Positions 23,481 through 34,255 of a stretch of DNA of 64,000 bases are shown piece after piece (position 1 is the stretch's first letter; every line of letters starts with the position of its first letter). The stretch lies in the NCBI RefSeq assembly GCF_001858045.2, contig NC_031967.2, positions 5,574,160-5,638,159 of the forward strand. The letters run 5' to 3'. This DNA comes from Oreochromis niloticus (taxonomy: Eukaryota > Chordata > Actinopteri > Cichliformes > Cichlidae). The notes below the pieces were generated by a model. The model saw only the letters and a list, made by a program, of their open reading frames with translations. It searched no databases and was not told the origin of the DNA. A program made the position numbers and the translations under genes.

Positions 23481-25300
23481 AACATAGCTGATAGATGATA
23501 GATGATCTGCCCCTGGGCAATGCTGCACACATCGCAATCAAACAAACAGATGTGTTCATCTCATTTTTCTGATTGTTTTTGTCTCCGGTGCAGGAACATA
23601 TTTCTTTTAGTTCAGAATTAGTTTATATTTCTTTTACAAAACTTGGTGGTCTGTCAAATACCATACTTTGCAGAACTAAACCTGCCCAGCATTTAATAAT
23701 GAATAAATAACAGATACCACTTAAAAAAATAAAACCTGAATACAACTATAGCGATAGATCTGAAGCAATTCTTAGAGCAAAAAGTGTAACAGTTATGATG
23801 GTCTACAACAACACAATCAGCTTCATAATTAAAGCGGTTTGCTTGTCAGATATCTATGTGACAAACAGTAACGGAAAACCTCACCCATAATGTTATCTTT
23901 CTTTTCTTTGCAGCCAACACAAAACAGAAACGAATTAACTGTTTTAGATAATGTAGATCGCAATATTACATGTTTTAATAATGTGCAGAATCGTTGCTGG
24001 CATCTTGTGCTGGTTATTTTATGTTCTGAGAATAATCAAAAAGCACATCACAGATCAACTAGACCAATAACTTTATTGCAAGTGCCACATCTTATCATTA
24101 AAAATTTTCCCACAAATTGATACATTCATCCTCTCTAAGGAGAGCAGACAGCAGCTCCTTAAAATATCAAGAAAAAAAAGGAAAAAAATCTTTCCTTTGA
24201 CACGGCCCCTTCACCACTGAGCTAACACAGTGAGACATGGATTTGTTAGTGCAGACATCTAAAGGGCCTTAAAACTGACTGAAAGTGAGAGCGAAAGACC
24301 TTTACATTCCCACCCACGTGTTAGATAAAAGGAGTAAATACACCGCTGCACTGGCAGTCAGCCATAATGACCCAATTTACGGTCCTCAAACCAAAGAACA
24401 TCTCTGGAAATAAATTAAGCCTGAGCAAATGAAAATCTTCATGTTACGCTCCTCATTCTTGCTCTCTTCTCCATTTCTCACCACTGCAATCGCTCTCTCC
24501 ACAAATTCCTTGTTCTGATTCTCTCCTCCTTACCTCAATCTCCATTCTCTCCCTCTATCTTACTCTCTCCATTTCAAAAGGACAAATGCTTCCTGCAGTC
24601 ACTGTAGCACTGCATTGGTATTCTGCTCTCAATTTAGCTAAGAGCAAGGCAGCAGTATCTACTTGCTGCAACCAAACAGCAATCTGACACAGGGCACAGA
24701 AACAGAAAGCCAGAAAAGTCTTGAAGAATTGAAGGAACTGTGAAATATGAGAGGGAGACTGGAAGGAAGAGACAGACTGACTTTTATGGCTGTCCAGCAG
24801 TGACATCATTTGCTGTGCTATAGGGTCACTAAAGAGCAAAAACTCATCTGCATTAATTAAAGGCTTCTGTTCGGCTTTTTGCAGAGAACAAAAGCAGCAC
24901 AGTAGAGCTTTTTAAGCTATCTGAGACAGCTCCAAACTTACACTAACCCTACATCAAAATAAATCAAAAGCTTTGATCTAAATTGCACCCACATGCTAAT
25001 TTTATTCTTATTACTTCAGATCTATCAAAAGCTGGACTCCAGTAAAACATTTTGTTTGGGTTGATTTCCTTTTTCAGCACCGTCAAAGCTTATCTGCGAG
25101 CGCCACAAAAGTCTAAAGCATCAAACAACTGTCACATAACTTTTGGCAAAACAGTTATCGACCTTTTTAACATTCTGTAATTACAAGTGATTTCATCATG
25201 CAGAACCAGGTAGAAGCTACTAAGTCAATTGATTATTTTAAAGGTTACAAAGCAACAATAGACCATAGTGATAATGGTAGTGAAGACCACTCATCCTGCA
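23481..25300. other. Non-coding, presumed neurexin intron
   Basis: No gene. A pyrimidine-rich patch (CTCTCTCC/CTCC words) lies at about 24450-24575 on the plus strand. Confidence 0.5.
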
Positions 25301-25319
25301 TTACAGGTGATCAAGATAC

Positions 25320-25787
25320 AAAATAAGTTCTGATGGCTGCATAGAGAGTGAGAGAATTCCCAAGCAAGGTGTAGAGATGCAAACAGGATGAAAGAAAGAG
25401 GGCAGAGATAAGTGAAGGGGGACGAATGTCAGGAGTAGGAAGTGCTGACAGCGGGTAAAGGTGAAAGAGAGATAAGTTGAGTAAGGGAGCAAATTCGAGA
25501 GAGACATGGAGGGGGAGAGGGGTGACGAGAGGTGGAAAGTCCAGATAGACTTGAGAAAAGATGGTAGGAGGTGAATGAAAGATATGCTACTGGATGATGA
25601 GAAAAAGACACGGAAGAATGTGAAGGAGAAGGAGAAACCATAGATATGGAAATGGGATGTGTCAGTGAAGGAGGGAGCCAGAGGTTTAAAACAGAACTGA
25701 ATTTGACATGAGTTGACAGCATATGAGCGTATCCCAAGAGCAAATGAAAGCAAGAGCAGCATGTACGCCAGAGACAACAGGCTTGGA

Positions 25788-25827
<40 letters not shown>

Positions 25828-25860
25828 AGGAAAAAAGAAGTAAATTCACTGAAAAACAGA
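25320..25860. repeat. Purine-rich tract with (GAAA)n core
   Basis: Over about 500 bases the plus strand is dominated by A and G (AGAGAG, GGGAG and GAAAG words), ending in an uninterrupted (GAAA)n run at 25786-25828. The minus-strand frame across it (25301-25960) is Ser/Phe/Leu-rich, a low-complexity result of the base bias and not a protein gene. The tract lies about 450-1000 bases inside the intron that follows the neurexin exon. Confidence 0.75.
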
Positions 25861-26310
25861 CGAGAAGAAAGCCAGCTGAAATAGCAGTGATCTTAAACGT
25901 GAAATATTCAGCAGCTTTGATGTTAAATATTGTTTTTGAATAAGTCCCTGTTGAATTCAAAGTAGCACCTGTGCCATGTCTGCAACTCTTGTATGACTCA
26001 CATAATCCCTAAAAAGAGTGATCTTCTTCAGCAATTCAATCTTTAAAGAAGGTTCTTAAAAATACTGGATCAGAGAATACTGAAAGATCATGCATACTTT
26101 AAGTAGTCTATTCACAAAGTTCCACACCCTCCTCCGTTTGAGCCCTCACTGGATCAGCACCTCCTTCATCAAACATTGTTAGAAGAGACTTTCGACAGCC
26201 TAAACAGTGAAATGAGGTCCCTGACCTCTCTGCAAGACTCTGACTTGAACTAACCGCAAATTTTGCACAGCAATTATAAAACAAAGACAAATAGAAGAGT
26301 TATGATGGTG
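25861..26310 (-). other. Start of neurexin intron after the EGF1 exon
   Basis: Non-coding sequence directly downstream of the donor on the minus strand. No further exon is visible. Confidence 0.7.
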
Positions 26311-26320
26311 CCTTACCTTC
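26311..26320 (-). other. Splice donor after EGF1 exon
   Basis: The minus strand reads GAAG/GTAAGG, a near-consensus 5' splice site, with GT at 26316-26315. It leaves the coding exon in phase 1, splitting a glycine codon right after the last EGF1 cysteine. Alpha-neurexins place an exon boundary at this point, before the variable splice-site-1 region. Open reading continues only five codons past the donor before a stop. Confidence 0.85.
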
Positions 26321-27028
26321 CTTGCAGTACTTTCCCTTGAAGCGAGTGAGGGTGCAGTCACAGTGAACTTCTCCATACTGAATAGAACAAAACCCTCCAT
26401 TGAAGCATGGGTTCTGTTTGGTGCAGAGGTACTCCAGGTCACTCTGAATACCCTGGCTATTGAGCAAAGTAGGAGGCATCTCTCCCACCTTCAGATTGGA
26501 GATCAAGCCCTGGAAGGGTGGTTCATACTTCACTGTGCTGGATGTCAGTGCAGACAGTCGCACGTCAGGTGGTATCCCACCTACAAACAGGTCACTGACC
26601 ACTGCCATTTCCCTCCTCTTTGACTTGACCTCTGCCACTTTTGTTTCCCCATCTACCATTAGCATGGTCTCACGGAAGTTGCGGGTAAGCAAGACCATGT
26701 GCCAGCGGTCGTCATTCACCCGTGTCTCCATGTGTACGGTGGCTGGCTCTGCACAGTGGATGGCAAAGCGCAACTGGAGGCGCCCACCAGCAATCAACAG
26801 CTCCAAGAAGTCGCAGTTACCGCCATCGTCCAGGTAGAGTACCAAGGCTTTGCTGATGTTGGTCTTGAGACTGAAGCTCAGCTCACCCACTGATCCAGCT
26901 TCCCAGCGCCCATAACGTGCCCACTGGCCAGGCGCCCCACCGAATTCCAACATATTCACTGTAGTGAGCAGGCTGAAGAGGGCCAGAGGCCACACGGGCA
27001 AATACAGGATTCTTAACCCCCTTGTCAT
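26317..27028 (-). CDS. nrxn2: Alpha-neurexin (neurexin-2-like), first coding exon: signal peptide, LNS1, EGF1
   Basis: Neurexins are presynaptic cell-adhesion receptors; the long alpha forms have six LNS domains and three EGF domains outside the cell. This exon encodes 237 residues plus one base. Residues 1-26 are a hydrophobic signal peptide, and the mature part begins LEFGG. LNS1 covers about 27-200, with cysteines at 72 and 92 and an N-glycosylation sequon at N57. The EGF domain has six cysteines (202, 208, 214, 223, 225, 235). FVGGIPPDVRLSALT and RWHMVLLTR, and VKSKRRE before them, fit neurexin-2 better than neurexin-1 or -3. Teleosts have two neurexin-2 copies (a and b); I cannot tell which this is. 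The start is the ATG at 27028, with A at -3; an in-frame TTG six bases upstream is not a plausible start. The exon ends in phase 1 at GAAG/GTAAGG. The frame is intact and more GC-rich than its flanks. Later exons are expected to the left, outside or unseen here. Confidence 0.95.
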
Positions 27029-27098
27029 GCTCAAAGTTCTGATGTGTCCCCCTTCTTTCTTAATGCTGTAGGTCTAATGAGCAACAGCTCTCTCTTCA
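27029..27098 (-). other. nrxn2: 5'UTR part of the first coding exon of nrxn2
   Basis: On the minus strand a pyrimidine tract ending TTTTCTCCTCAG lies at about 27099-27112, with the AG at 27100-27099. This would start the exon at 27098 and leave a 70-base leader before the ATG at 27028. The leader contains no ATG. Neurexin genes are known to carry the alpha start codon in the second exon, after a non-coding exon 1, so an acceptor here is expected. The exact acceptor is read by eye, not from transcript data. Confidence 0.6.
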
Positions 27099-27100
27099 CT

Positions 27101-27656
27101 GAGGAGAAAAGACTGTAATATAAACAGGAATATAAACAAGAAGTATCATATAGTACTGAATTCGGTTATAAAAGTCAATGGGTAAGCAATCCTCACAGGT
27201 GCTCTACTACAATTTGCCTGACCAATAAGCACTTTTTTCTCCTCTCTCTAGTGTTCTAATTCTTCTCCTTATCCTGATTCTCTCCTTCGTCTCTCCATCA
27301 GTTGGTGCCTCTGGGACTGAGGAATAGGGGGAGAATAAAAGAGGGGGAATATGATAATTTCAACACAGTTGTTTCTTCAAAAGCCTCTTTGTCTATCCTG
27401 GACCAAAAATAGAATGTTCCTCTCTCAAATCCAGATCTCAGAGCAATTTCCAGGAAATTTGAGCTGCTGCCAAAAGCTTGGGGGTGGGGTGGGGGAAGAT
27501 TGTGATCTTTCTTCAGGAGGAGAGCAAGTAGAAGAAAATGAGCAAAAGAGGAAGGGAGCTATATAGTAGACGGGTATCAGAGCCTGCTGGTGTCTGCTTG
27601 AGCATTTGATGTGCTCATCATTTTCAGTTTAATGCCATTCTTCTCCTTAAACTTAC
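27101..27656 (-). other. Candidate 5'UTR intron of nrxn2
   Basis: If the small exon at 27657-27712 is real, this 556-base interval is an intron with GTAAGT at one end and CAG at the other. It holds a G-rich stretch near 27478-27497 (three runs of four or five G) and no credible reading frame. Confidence 0.3.
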
Positions 27657-27712
27657 AGAACACAAAGATTTACGCAGGTATGGGTTCCATGACTGGGATG
27701 GGAGCTGGCGAT
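27657..27712 (-). other. Candidate non-coding 5' exon upstream of nrxn2
   Basis: On the minus strand a long pyrimidine tract ends TTTCTCCCAG at 27713, followed 56 bases later by a donor CT/GTAAGT (GT at 27656-27655). The 56 bases are richer in GC than their surroundings. They contain a complete six-codon upstream reading frame (ATG at 27690, stop ending at 27670). Splicing it to the acceptor at 27099 would remove a 556-base intron. This would be a 5'UTR exon of neurexin-2 alpha, and its own acceptor would imply yet another exon further right. No transcript evidence is available; chance pairing of splice-like signals is possible. Confidence 0.35.
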
Positions 27713-30078
27713 CTGGGAGAAACAAGAAGAACAAAAAGACAGAACCGTCAGTTACATGCAAACACTTTACATTTCAAATTAGTTAGTAAGCAATTAGCCT
27801 GATAGCCTTAATAGAGATTTGATATAGTATTTAATTCTTTGCTTTGCCTACAGTTTTGCACACCATATTCTATATTTAATAATCCCTACACTTTTTTTTT
27901 TCAGTTCAAAGCTGACACTTCAAAAAAGTTTGCCTACAGCCATCTAAGTAAGTTTAGCAATTTTGTGTGGCTCCATACATCCCGAAAGACCCTGAATGAA
28001 ATAAATGTCTTATTTTATCTGCTTGATTGTTTTATATCCAGTAAAGAAAGTTGTCATCCACACGCACCACACACGCAACACACACCACATAAACACACGG
28101 TTTTCAGTAGAATTGTAATATTTGATAAATCACAGAACCCAATGGTGGTGCACACACACTTTACGGGTATGCATATGCAAACACACATCATTAAATCAAA
28201 TGCAATTCAGACTGGAGTGCTGGAGAGTCAATAGCTATCTGAATAGCTGGTCTTGACCCTAGGGCTTGACCTAATCCCTAGCCATTAATTCTTAAGTGAG
28301 ATTTAATTTCCATCTCAGACGGTCTACAATTAAAGCTAGGCTCACCCCTGCTCATGCTCCCTTGTGCTATCCTGCCTCGCTTCAAAGTGACAACAGAGAT
28401 GATGTTGGCATACATGAAGAGGAGCGAAGTAGAGTGAGTGAAATACAGAGAAAGGGAGAGCTGCTACACTACAACCAAGATCTCCAAAGGCCAAAGCTTA
28501 ACATCAGTGGAAAAAGATTAGGGAGACTAGAGGGAAGAGAGAGCTGTATGATATAGCAGAGGGAGGAAAACAAATAAAGACAGGACCATTTTTCTTTGAA
28601 AGACGACACACTGATAACATGACAAATTAATGCTGCCTTTAGATGGCTGTTATGAGGTCATATTTTTAACATGGGATATACACCCAGTGTCGCTGGAAGG
28701 GTGGGACGTTGCATCACATATGTGAAAAAGCACGATGCATTACTAGAATATGCATGCTGAACACAAAACATAATTATGATATCAGTCATATTTGGTCATT
28801 TTTTTCTATTATCTACCTTCCTAAATTTATGCCCAAAATCAGCTGTCTGTGTTAAGTGCAGAGCTTTTTTACACGTCGATGAGTTTCTGACAGAAAAGGA
28901 AGGCTAAAGATCTATATGTGCTTTATGATTGCAGCTTTTCACAAATCTCATATGTATACATAAGACAGTTGGCTAACTGTAAGTCTAGCTGTTGTTTAAT
29001 GCAAAGCACAGTGAGACAAAATGTCTATAAGTATGTGGCAGGCACACCATCCCTCTAGGAGTGATAAATTGAGGCTGGTTTATTTTGGTCTCACAGAGAC
29101 GGCGCTCTGTATCAGTATTTGAATACATTCTTTTCTCTTTTGCAAGAATATACACATAAATATGTTCACTACACAATAATCACTAGATTATTGTATATTT
29201 GTATAATCACTAGATTAATCACTAGAAGAAACATTAAATAGATTTAAAGTTTGAGAGTTTACATTCATGCACCATTATGGGTACATAGCACAAAAACATT
29301 TCCTTGCCAAGAGATATTTCTGTCTTGTTGGAGAGTTTCTACCACCAAAGACAACCAAACATTCCTTGCATTTCTTACTGCTGCATTTATGAAGGTCACC
29401 ATGCTGATAGTCAACATATCCTCTACGCTTTCTCTTTCTGCTTATTATATGATCTTAGCTGGCTTGCCTGATTGTACTGTTAAATCCCAAGGACACTGAG
29501 GAAACACAGCAAGTCTCAAGAGATAACTAGAGCTCAGAGAATTGTACCATGTGCTTGTGATTGATTCAGGTTGCACGTGCAGCTGTTTGGATTTAGCAAA
29601 GCTACTGTCCCTATGTGACTGTGCAGTGTTACCCTGAAGTGTGTGTAATCTACTAATTTGTGGACCTGCATCTGTTTCTTTTCAAATACTCCTCAGTGCC
29701 TCTCTCCATGGCACTTAAACCCATTGTTTTAACAAAGACAAAATCAGCCTTAGTCAGTTCCAGTCTAAAAAAATATGGTTTACTATTGTTTTAATAGAAT
29801 GCTTGCTTGATATCCCTCTGGCTAAAAAATCCAAACTAAGCTACAGCAATATACTAGACTTAAAACACAGTCTGTACCAAGTCTCATACACCCTGATCTT
29901 ACTTAATTTGTACAAATAGTAGAACCTCTGCAACTCCCAGAACGACTACATGGTCATGTAAGCCACCACTGACCCATTTCCTCGCAAATTAACCCATGGG
30001 AATGTTTCTACTATCTTGACAAAAACTCTACCTCAGCACTGCAAAGGGTGTCTGGCTTAAATCACACTACAGTAGAAG
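27713..30078. other. Non-coding region upstream of nrxn2 exon
   Basis: No supported coding sequence. Includes a CA-rich patch (28060-28100) and a direct repeat of AATCACTAGATTA near 29177-29220. Any neurexin exon 1 or promoter may lie here or further right, but I see no CpG-rich promoter island. Confidence 0.45.
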
Positions 30079-30345
30079 TTTGTGGTGGAGGTGTGGTCCC
30101 TGGCTAAGCTGCAGGGGAGGGGTGGTGCAGTGAGCTTAAGGGGGCAGTGCTGGGGACGCAGGTGAGACCACAGGTCGTGACATTCCCACTAATGACAGTC
30201 TTCTCTATTATAGTGAGGTGGGAGACCAGTGCGGGATGTGCCAAGACCAGCTCTGAGAGGAAAGTGAGTAACATTATATGCAGAAGATATCAATAAAATC
30301 TGCAACTGTGAGCACAATCATTGTGTGTGTTGGGTCCATCTTTAC
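30079..30345 (+). mobile_element. Possible retroelement LTR fragment
   Basis: An unusually GC-rich block (GGGGAGGGGTGGTGCAGTGAG, then CAGGTGAGACCACAGG) is followed by an AATAAA signal at 30292 and a GTGTGTGTTGGGTCC stretch. This promoter-like GC block, poly(A) signal and downstream tail resemble a solo long terminal repeat of a fish LTR retrotransposon. Clear TG...CA ends and target duplications could not be fixed, and no internal gene is present. The plus strand also shows donor-like CAG/GTGAGA and acceptor-like TATTATAG signals. Confidence 0.35.
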
Positions 30346-32923
30346 AAATCTAGACAAAGTTTTGATAGCTGACCAACAAAAACCAAGCCAGTTCCATTTT
30401 CTTTATTTAAATGTCTATACTCATGACTCCGGCTGGAGTACTAAATCAGATACATGGCAATAAGATAATGGAAGCCAGTTTATTTGAGAGAGTTCTAAGA
30501 AGTTGTCAATAAACAAAAGTAATGTTAAAATGGCTAAATCCAACTGAATGGCAAAAGAACACAAACCATAACCACAACTTATTAAAGCAAACAAGTCTCA
30601 GTACAGCATAGAAATGTGGCAAAAATAAAAAAAAATTACTACAAGTTGATTAATTGGCCAAAATGTATACAATAACTGAAAGAATGAGAGAGAGTAAGAG
30701 AGTGAGAAAGAAAGACAGCGTGTGAGAGAGCTAGAGAGGGAGACATCAGTCACTCAAGTCACAATATCCCTGTGTAGGTGCCATGCTGTGATACAGATAC
30801 CACAGCACTGAGACAGAGCAGAGAGAGATCAATAGAACAAGCCGCTTAGTTTGGTTTCTTAACCTGCTTGCTTTTAGACATTGCTTCTCCTTCCGACTAT
30901 GGATTGCTACAGTGTAGTGAAAAATTAATTTGCAGCTGAATTTCCAATTTACAATCACCAACGGCAGGCAGGGGAAAACAGTAGACCTGATTAATATGTA
31001 TTTTAAGTGTTGATGCAAAAGTAAAGGATCCATTCTTTCTAATTATAATAATAGTGCCTTGAACAGAATTTGCTAATGGAAAAAATGACTTAACTGCACT
31101 ATCAACCTCCCAGTGAAAGCATTGTTTAATTTGATCTTCTATCACAATGTTTTGCTTTAGACAATATCAGACCCTGGTCACCCTATCCTAGTCAAGGGAC
31201 TCAAATGCCACATACATTTAACTAAAGTATAGTGTAGTAGAGTATAGTCATCCACACATCCACTTCAACTTATCCATTTCAGCTGGAATCTATCCCAGCT
31301 GCCATAGGACAAAATGCAGGGAGCACCCTGCAAAGTATATAATATATAAAAATAATAATAATACTACTAAGAACAATAAAAATAATGTTTACATTCTCCT
31401 CAAGAATGTATTCCTTTTGTTACAGTCCTATTTTATCTGGGCTTTAATTGTACAGTATCTAAAACTGAGTGTGATGGATCAAAATAGCTTTAAATATGTA
31501 TTTATGTAAATAAACGTACACATTTGTTTTTTGTCAGGGTAAAATGAGTTTTGGTTTGTGCTCGTGCACATTTGCGTTATGCTTCGGCACAAAAGTGAGT
31601 TTTCTTGTTTAATCCATCTCTTACTGAGCTACGTCTTGGCTCCACGTCTGCAGATTCCCTGCTGACCAGATTACACCTGTTGTGTGGAACTGTGCCAGAC
31701 TTTCAACTTCCTCCTCCTGCACAGAGTTCAGTGCTGTGGAGTTTTTAAAAAATTTTGTTCATCTTCAGTACAGGACACTTAAAACATTTTTTTCAAGTAC
31801 TATATAGCTAAAGCTTATGAAAAATGTATATAATAAAATCATGTAAAGTAAAACACTTACATAAACAAATACTATTCCTGTGCACTATGCATCACATACA
31901 CACAGCTTCTACATATAAGCAAATACACACACAGCATATCGTAGTCAGGCAGGAGCCATTAATCCTGGCCTGTGAGAAGCTCAGCAGTGTACCATCCGTC
32001 AGCATGAAGCTGTTGCTGCCACTGCTGTGCTCTAATTAACCAGAGAGGCACGCTGAGCCACTTTTAATATTCCTGGTCAAGTGGGAACACAAGGATTTAG
32101 TATGAGAAGGAACAGCAAAGAGAATCATAGGCAGAGATGGCTGGCATCAAGTCATTTAAAAAATTAAAGGAGAAAGAAGAAAGATGGAGAAAAGGGAGGG
32201 CTGTATTTCATTTGAGACATTGAGTGAGACATTTCTAAGGAAGCTGTAAATTGAACTAGAGCGAGCCAGACATCAATCAGGCTGTCAGCGTATCATACAT
32301 ACTCTGTGTTTTGATATAAAACCCCTTTGGTGACCTTGGTGACAAAAGTTAGAACAAAATGATTGGTCAATAAAGAAAACTAATGGAATCTGTATAGCAC
32401 ATGCTGAACAGACCCCTTTCAGTCATGTGAGTGGTGTGAACTAACAGAGGTGTGTAGCTCTTTATTCAACATCAGGCTACTGACTTTGATCAGTCTCGTC
32501 AGCTTTAAGCCACTAGTGACTAGCTCTGGCTGTTAGTGCTAACTGCGTTTAGCCTTGATAAGAAGATGCTAATGAAAGAGATCAAGGGCTTTAGCCTTGC
32601 TGTTAGTTCTGTAACAGCCAGACTCATAATGACTTTAGTGGGACTCCTTGTTGCTCCTTTTACTGTGACACTTTGACAGGCTGAATCATGGACAAGAGAT
32701 GAATTTGCTCTGCAAATTAAAATGCTGTAAGGCTGAAAAGAGAAGGCAGTTATAGAGGGTTTAGTTTGGTTTATTAAGATCCAGATTAGCAGTGTAGCAG
32801 TTATTCTTCCTGTGGTCACAAATATTTAAATTTTGACCGGGCATTATGAAACATACACACATATAAAACATAACATTATAATAGAAATAGAAAGATGAGT
32901 GCCCAAAAGGATTTTTAAAACTG
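30346..32923. other. Non-coding stretch
   Basis: No supported gene. A GA-rich run lies at about 30680-30742, and a short minus-strand fragment of a dispersed repeat at 31235-31325 is listed separately. Confidence 0.45.
31235..31325 (-). repeat. Fragment of dispersed teleost repeat
   Basis: On the minus strand it reads CCTATGGCAGCTGGGATAG...CCAGC followed by GGATAAG and GGATG, matching the 3' section of the copies at 33955 and 56698. Confidence 0.6.
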
Positions 32924-32931
32924 ATACTGAC
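32924..32931. repeat. Left target-site duplication
   Basis: ATACTGAC, identical to 33833-33840. Confidence 0.88.
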
Positions 32932-33832
32932 TAGAGCAGGGCGATATGACCAAAAATATTTATCACGATATACATTTGAAAATTTGCGATAACGATCTAA
33001 CTGACGATATAATTAACACTAGACAAAATACTTTACAACTCCACAACTTTATTAGTGCAAAAAAACAATTTTCACTTAAACAAGCAGCTGTTTTTTATGT
33101 GCATTAAAGTTATATAAAAATTTAACAGTGCAAACGCAAATTCCTTGCTGACAGTTTAACCAAAAGGCATTTCCGGTGGAAATTGGCTGACATATCCTCA
33201 GCATAACCATGTATAATATCCACAAAACTTAAAAAGAGGTAATATTATGTTGAAGCACAGTATGTATCACTCCGCGAGGCTCCTGCCTACGATAGCCGTA
33301 ATGCTCCGACAATCCATCAAGCGGTGCGGCTTCGTAGCTTAGCAAAGTCGTGCTAAAACATTTGACAGATTTTTGAGCGCCGTGTACCACATAAAATCGT
33401 TTCGAGGTCAGTAAATACAACCAGAATTCATACATAAGGCACACGGGATTATAAGGGGCACTGTCGATTTTCAGAACAACCAAAGAATTGATTTTAAGTG
33501 TCTCGTATTTTCCAAAAAACGACGGCCCGCTAGCATGCTCTACCAAAAATAGTGCTTTGTTGTGTATCTGACGGACGAAAGCTAAACCAGTTCCACACCA
33601 CTGAAGTTGCAGCATTTTTACAAACCAATTCTGGTTCATCCGTTTCATTTAACGATCCGTTTCGCCCTTCTCACTCTCCGTCGCCGCCATACTTTTTCCC
33701 CCATGTGCATATGAAAACAAAGGCACTGCGCATGTGCGTTTTACCCATATTCTATCGCAATATTTCATTTTCTTATCATTGCCCAACATTATACCGGTAT
33801 TACCGTGAACAGTATGATATGGCCCAGCCCTA
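32932..33832. mobile_element. Non-autonomous hAT-type element (901 bp)
   Basis: The ends TAGAGCAGGGCGATATG and the complement of TAGGGCTGGGCCATATC form imperfect terminal inverted repeats, and exact 8-bp duplications (ATACTGAC) flank them. CGATA/CGATAT words recur just inside the left end (near 32966, 32988 and 33004) and CGCAATATTTCA near the right. This is the GGGCGATAT class of short fish elements. There is no transposase; the minus-strand frame at 33229-33648 (139 residues) lies in the internal GC-richer part and has no hAT motif. Confidence 0.85.
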
Positions 33833-33840
33833 ATACTGAC
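33833..33840. repeat. Right target-site duplication
   Basis: ATACTGAC, the exact partner of the copy at 32924-32931. Confidence 0.88.
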
Positions 33841-33954
33841 AGTGTTGATTCAAAAATCCAATAATTCAGGTGATGTTTTTCTTTTCTTCCAGACAGATGA
33901 AACGTACACAGACTTCCCTGAAATTTGTTTTGTGTAGTTAATTATGATGGGAAG

Positions 33955-34255
33955 CAGGGTGGTGCTGTGGTTAGCACTGTTGCCTCATAGTAAGATGGTC
34001 CTGGGCTCAAATCAATCCCTCCAGGGCTTTTCTGTGTAGAGCTTTCATAGTCTCTGCATCATACTCAGGCTTCTTCCCACACTCAAAAGACTGTTAGTGA
34101 GGTTGGATTAATTGCTGATTCTAAAGTGGCCCTTTGTTGACTCTGCAACAATATGGCAGTTTGTCTAGTCTGTACCTCTCGCCTTTCAGTAACTAGGATA
34201 GGGTCCAGTCCCAACGACACCCTGAACTGAATAAGCGGAAGCAGATGGATGAATA
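33955..34255 (+). repeat. Dispersed teleost repeat, long copy
   Basis: The order CAGGGTGGTGCTGTGGTTAG, GCACTGTTGCCTCA, GGTCCTGGGCTCAAATC, GGCTTCTTCCCACACTC, TTGCTGATTCTAAAGTGG and GATAGGGTCCAG...AATAAGCGGAAGCAGATGG follows a high-copy element found across teleosts. The 3' half matches 56698-56965. Roughly 75-80 percent similar by eye, so an old copy. Confidence 0.75.

Noticed and set aside
25301..25960. 219-residue Ser/Phe/Leu-rich frame on the minus strand
   Set aside because: It is the antisense translation of a purine-rich tract and GAAA repeat. Low complexity, no domain.
27029..27034. Two extra residues at the neurexin N-terminus from a start at 27034
   Set aside because: The codon at 27034 is TTG, not ATG. 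The first ATG in frame is at 27028 and gives a normal signal peptide.
27659..27677. 19-base plus-strand micro-exon between TTACAG and CAG/GTATGG
   Set aside because: It overlaps the stronger minus-strand exon candidate, and no plus-strand gene is evident here.
33229..33648. 139-residue minus-strand frame
   Set aside because: It lies inside the 901-bp hAT-type element and has no transposase motif.
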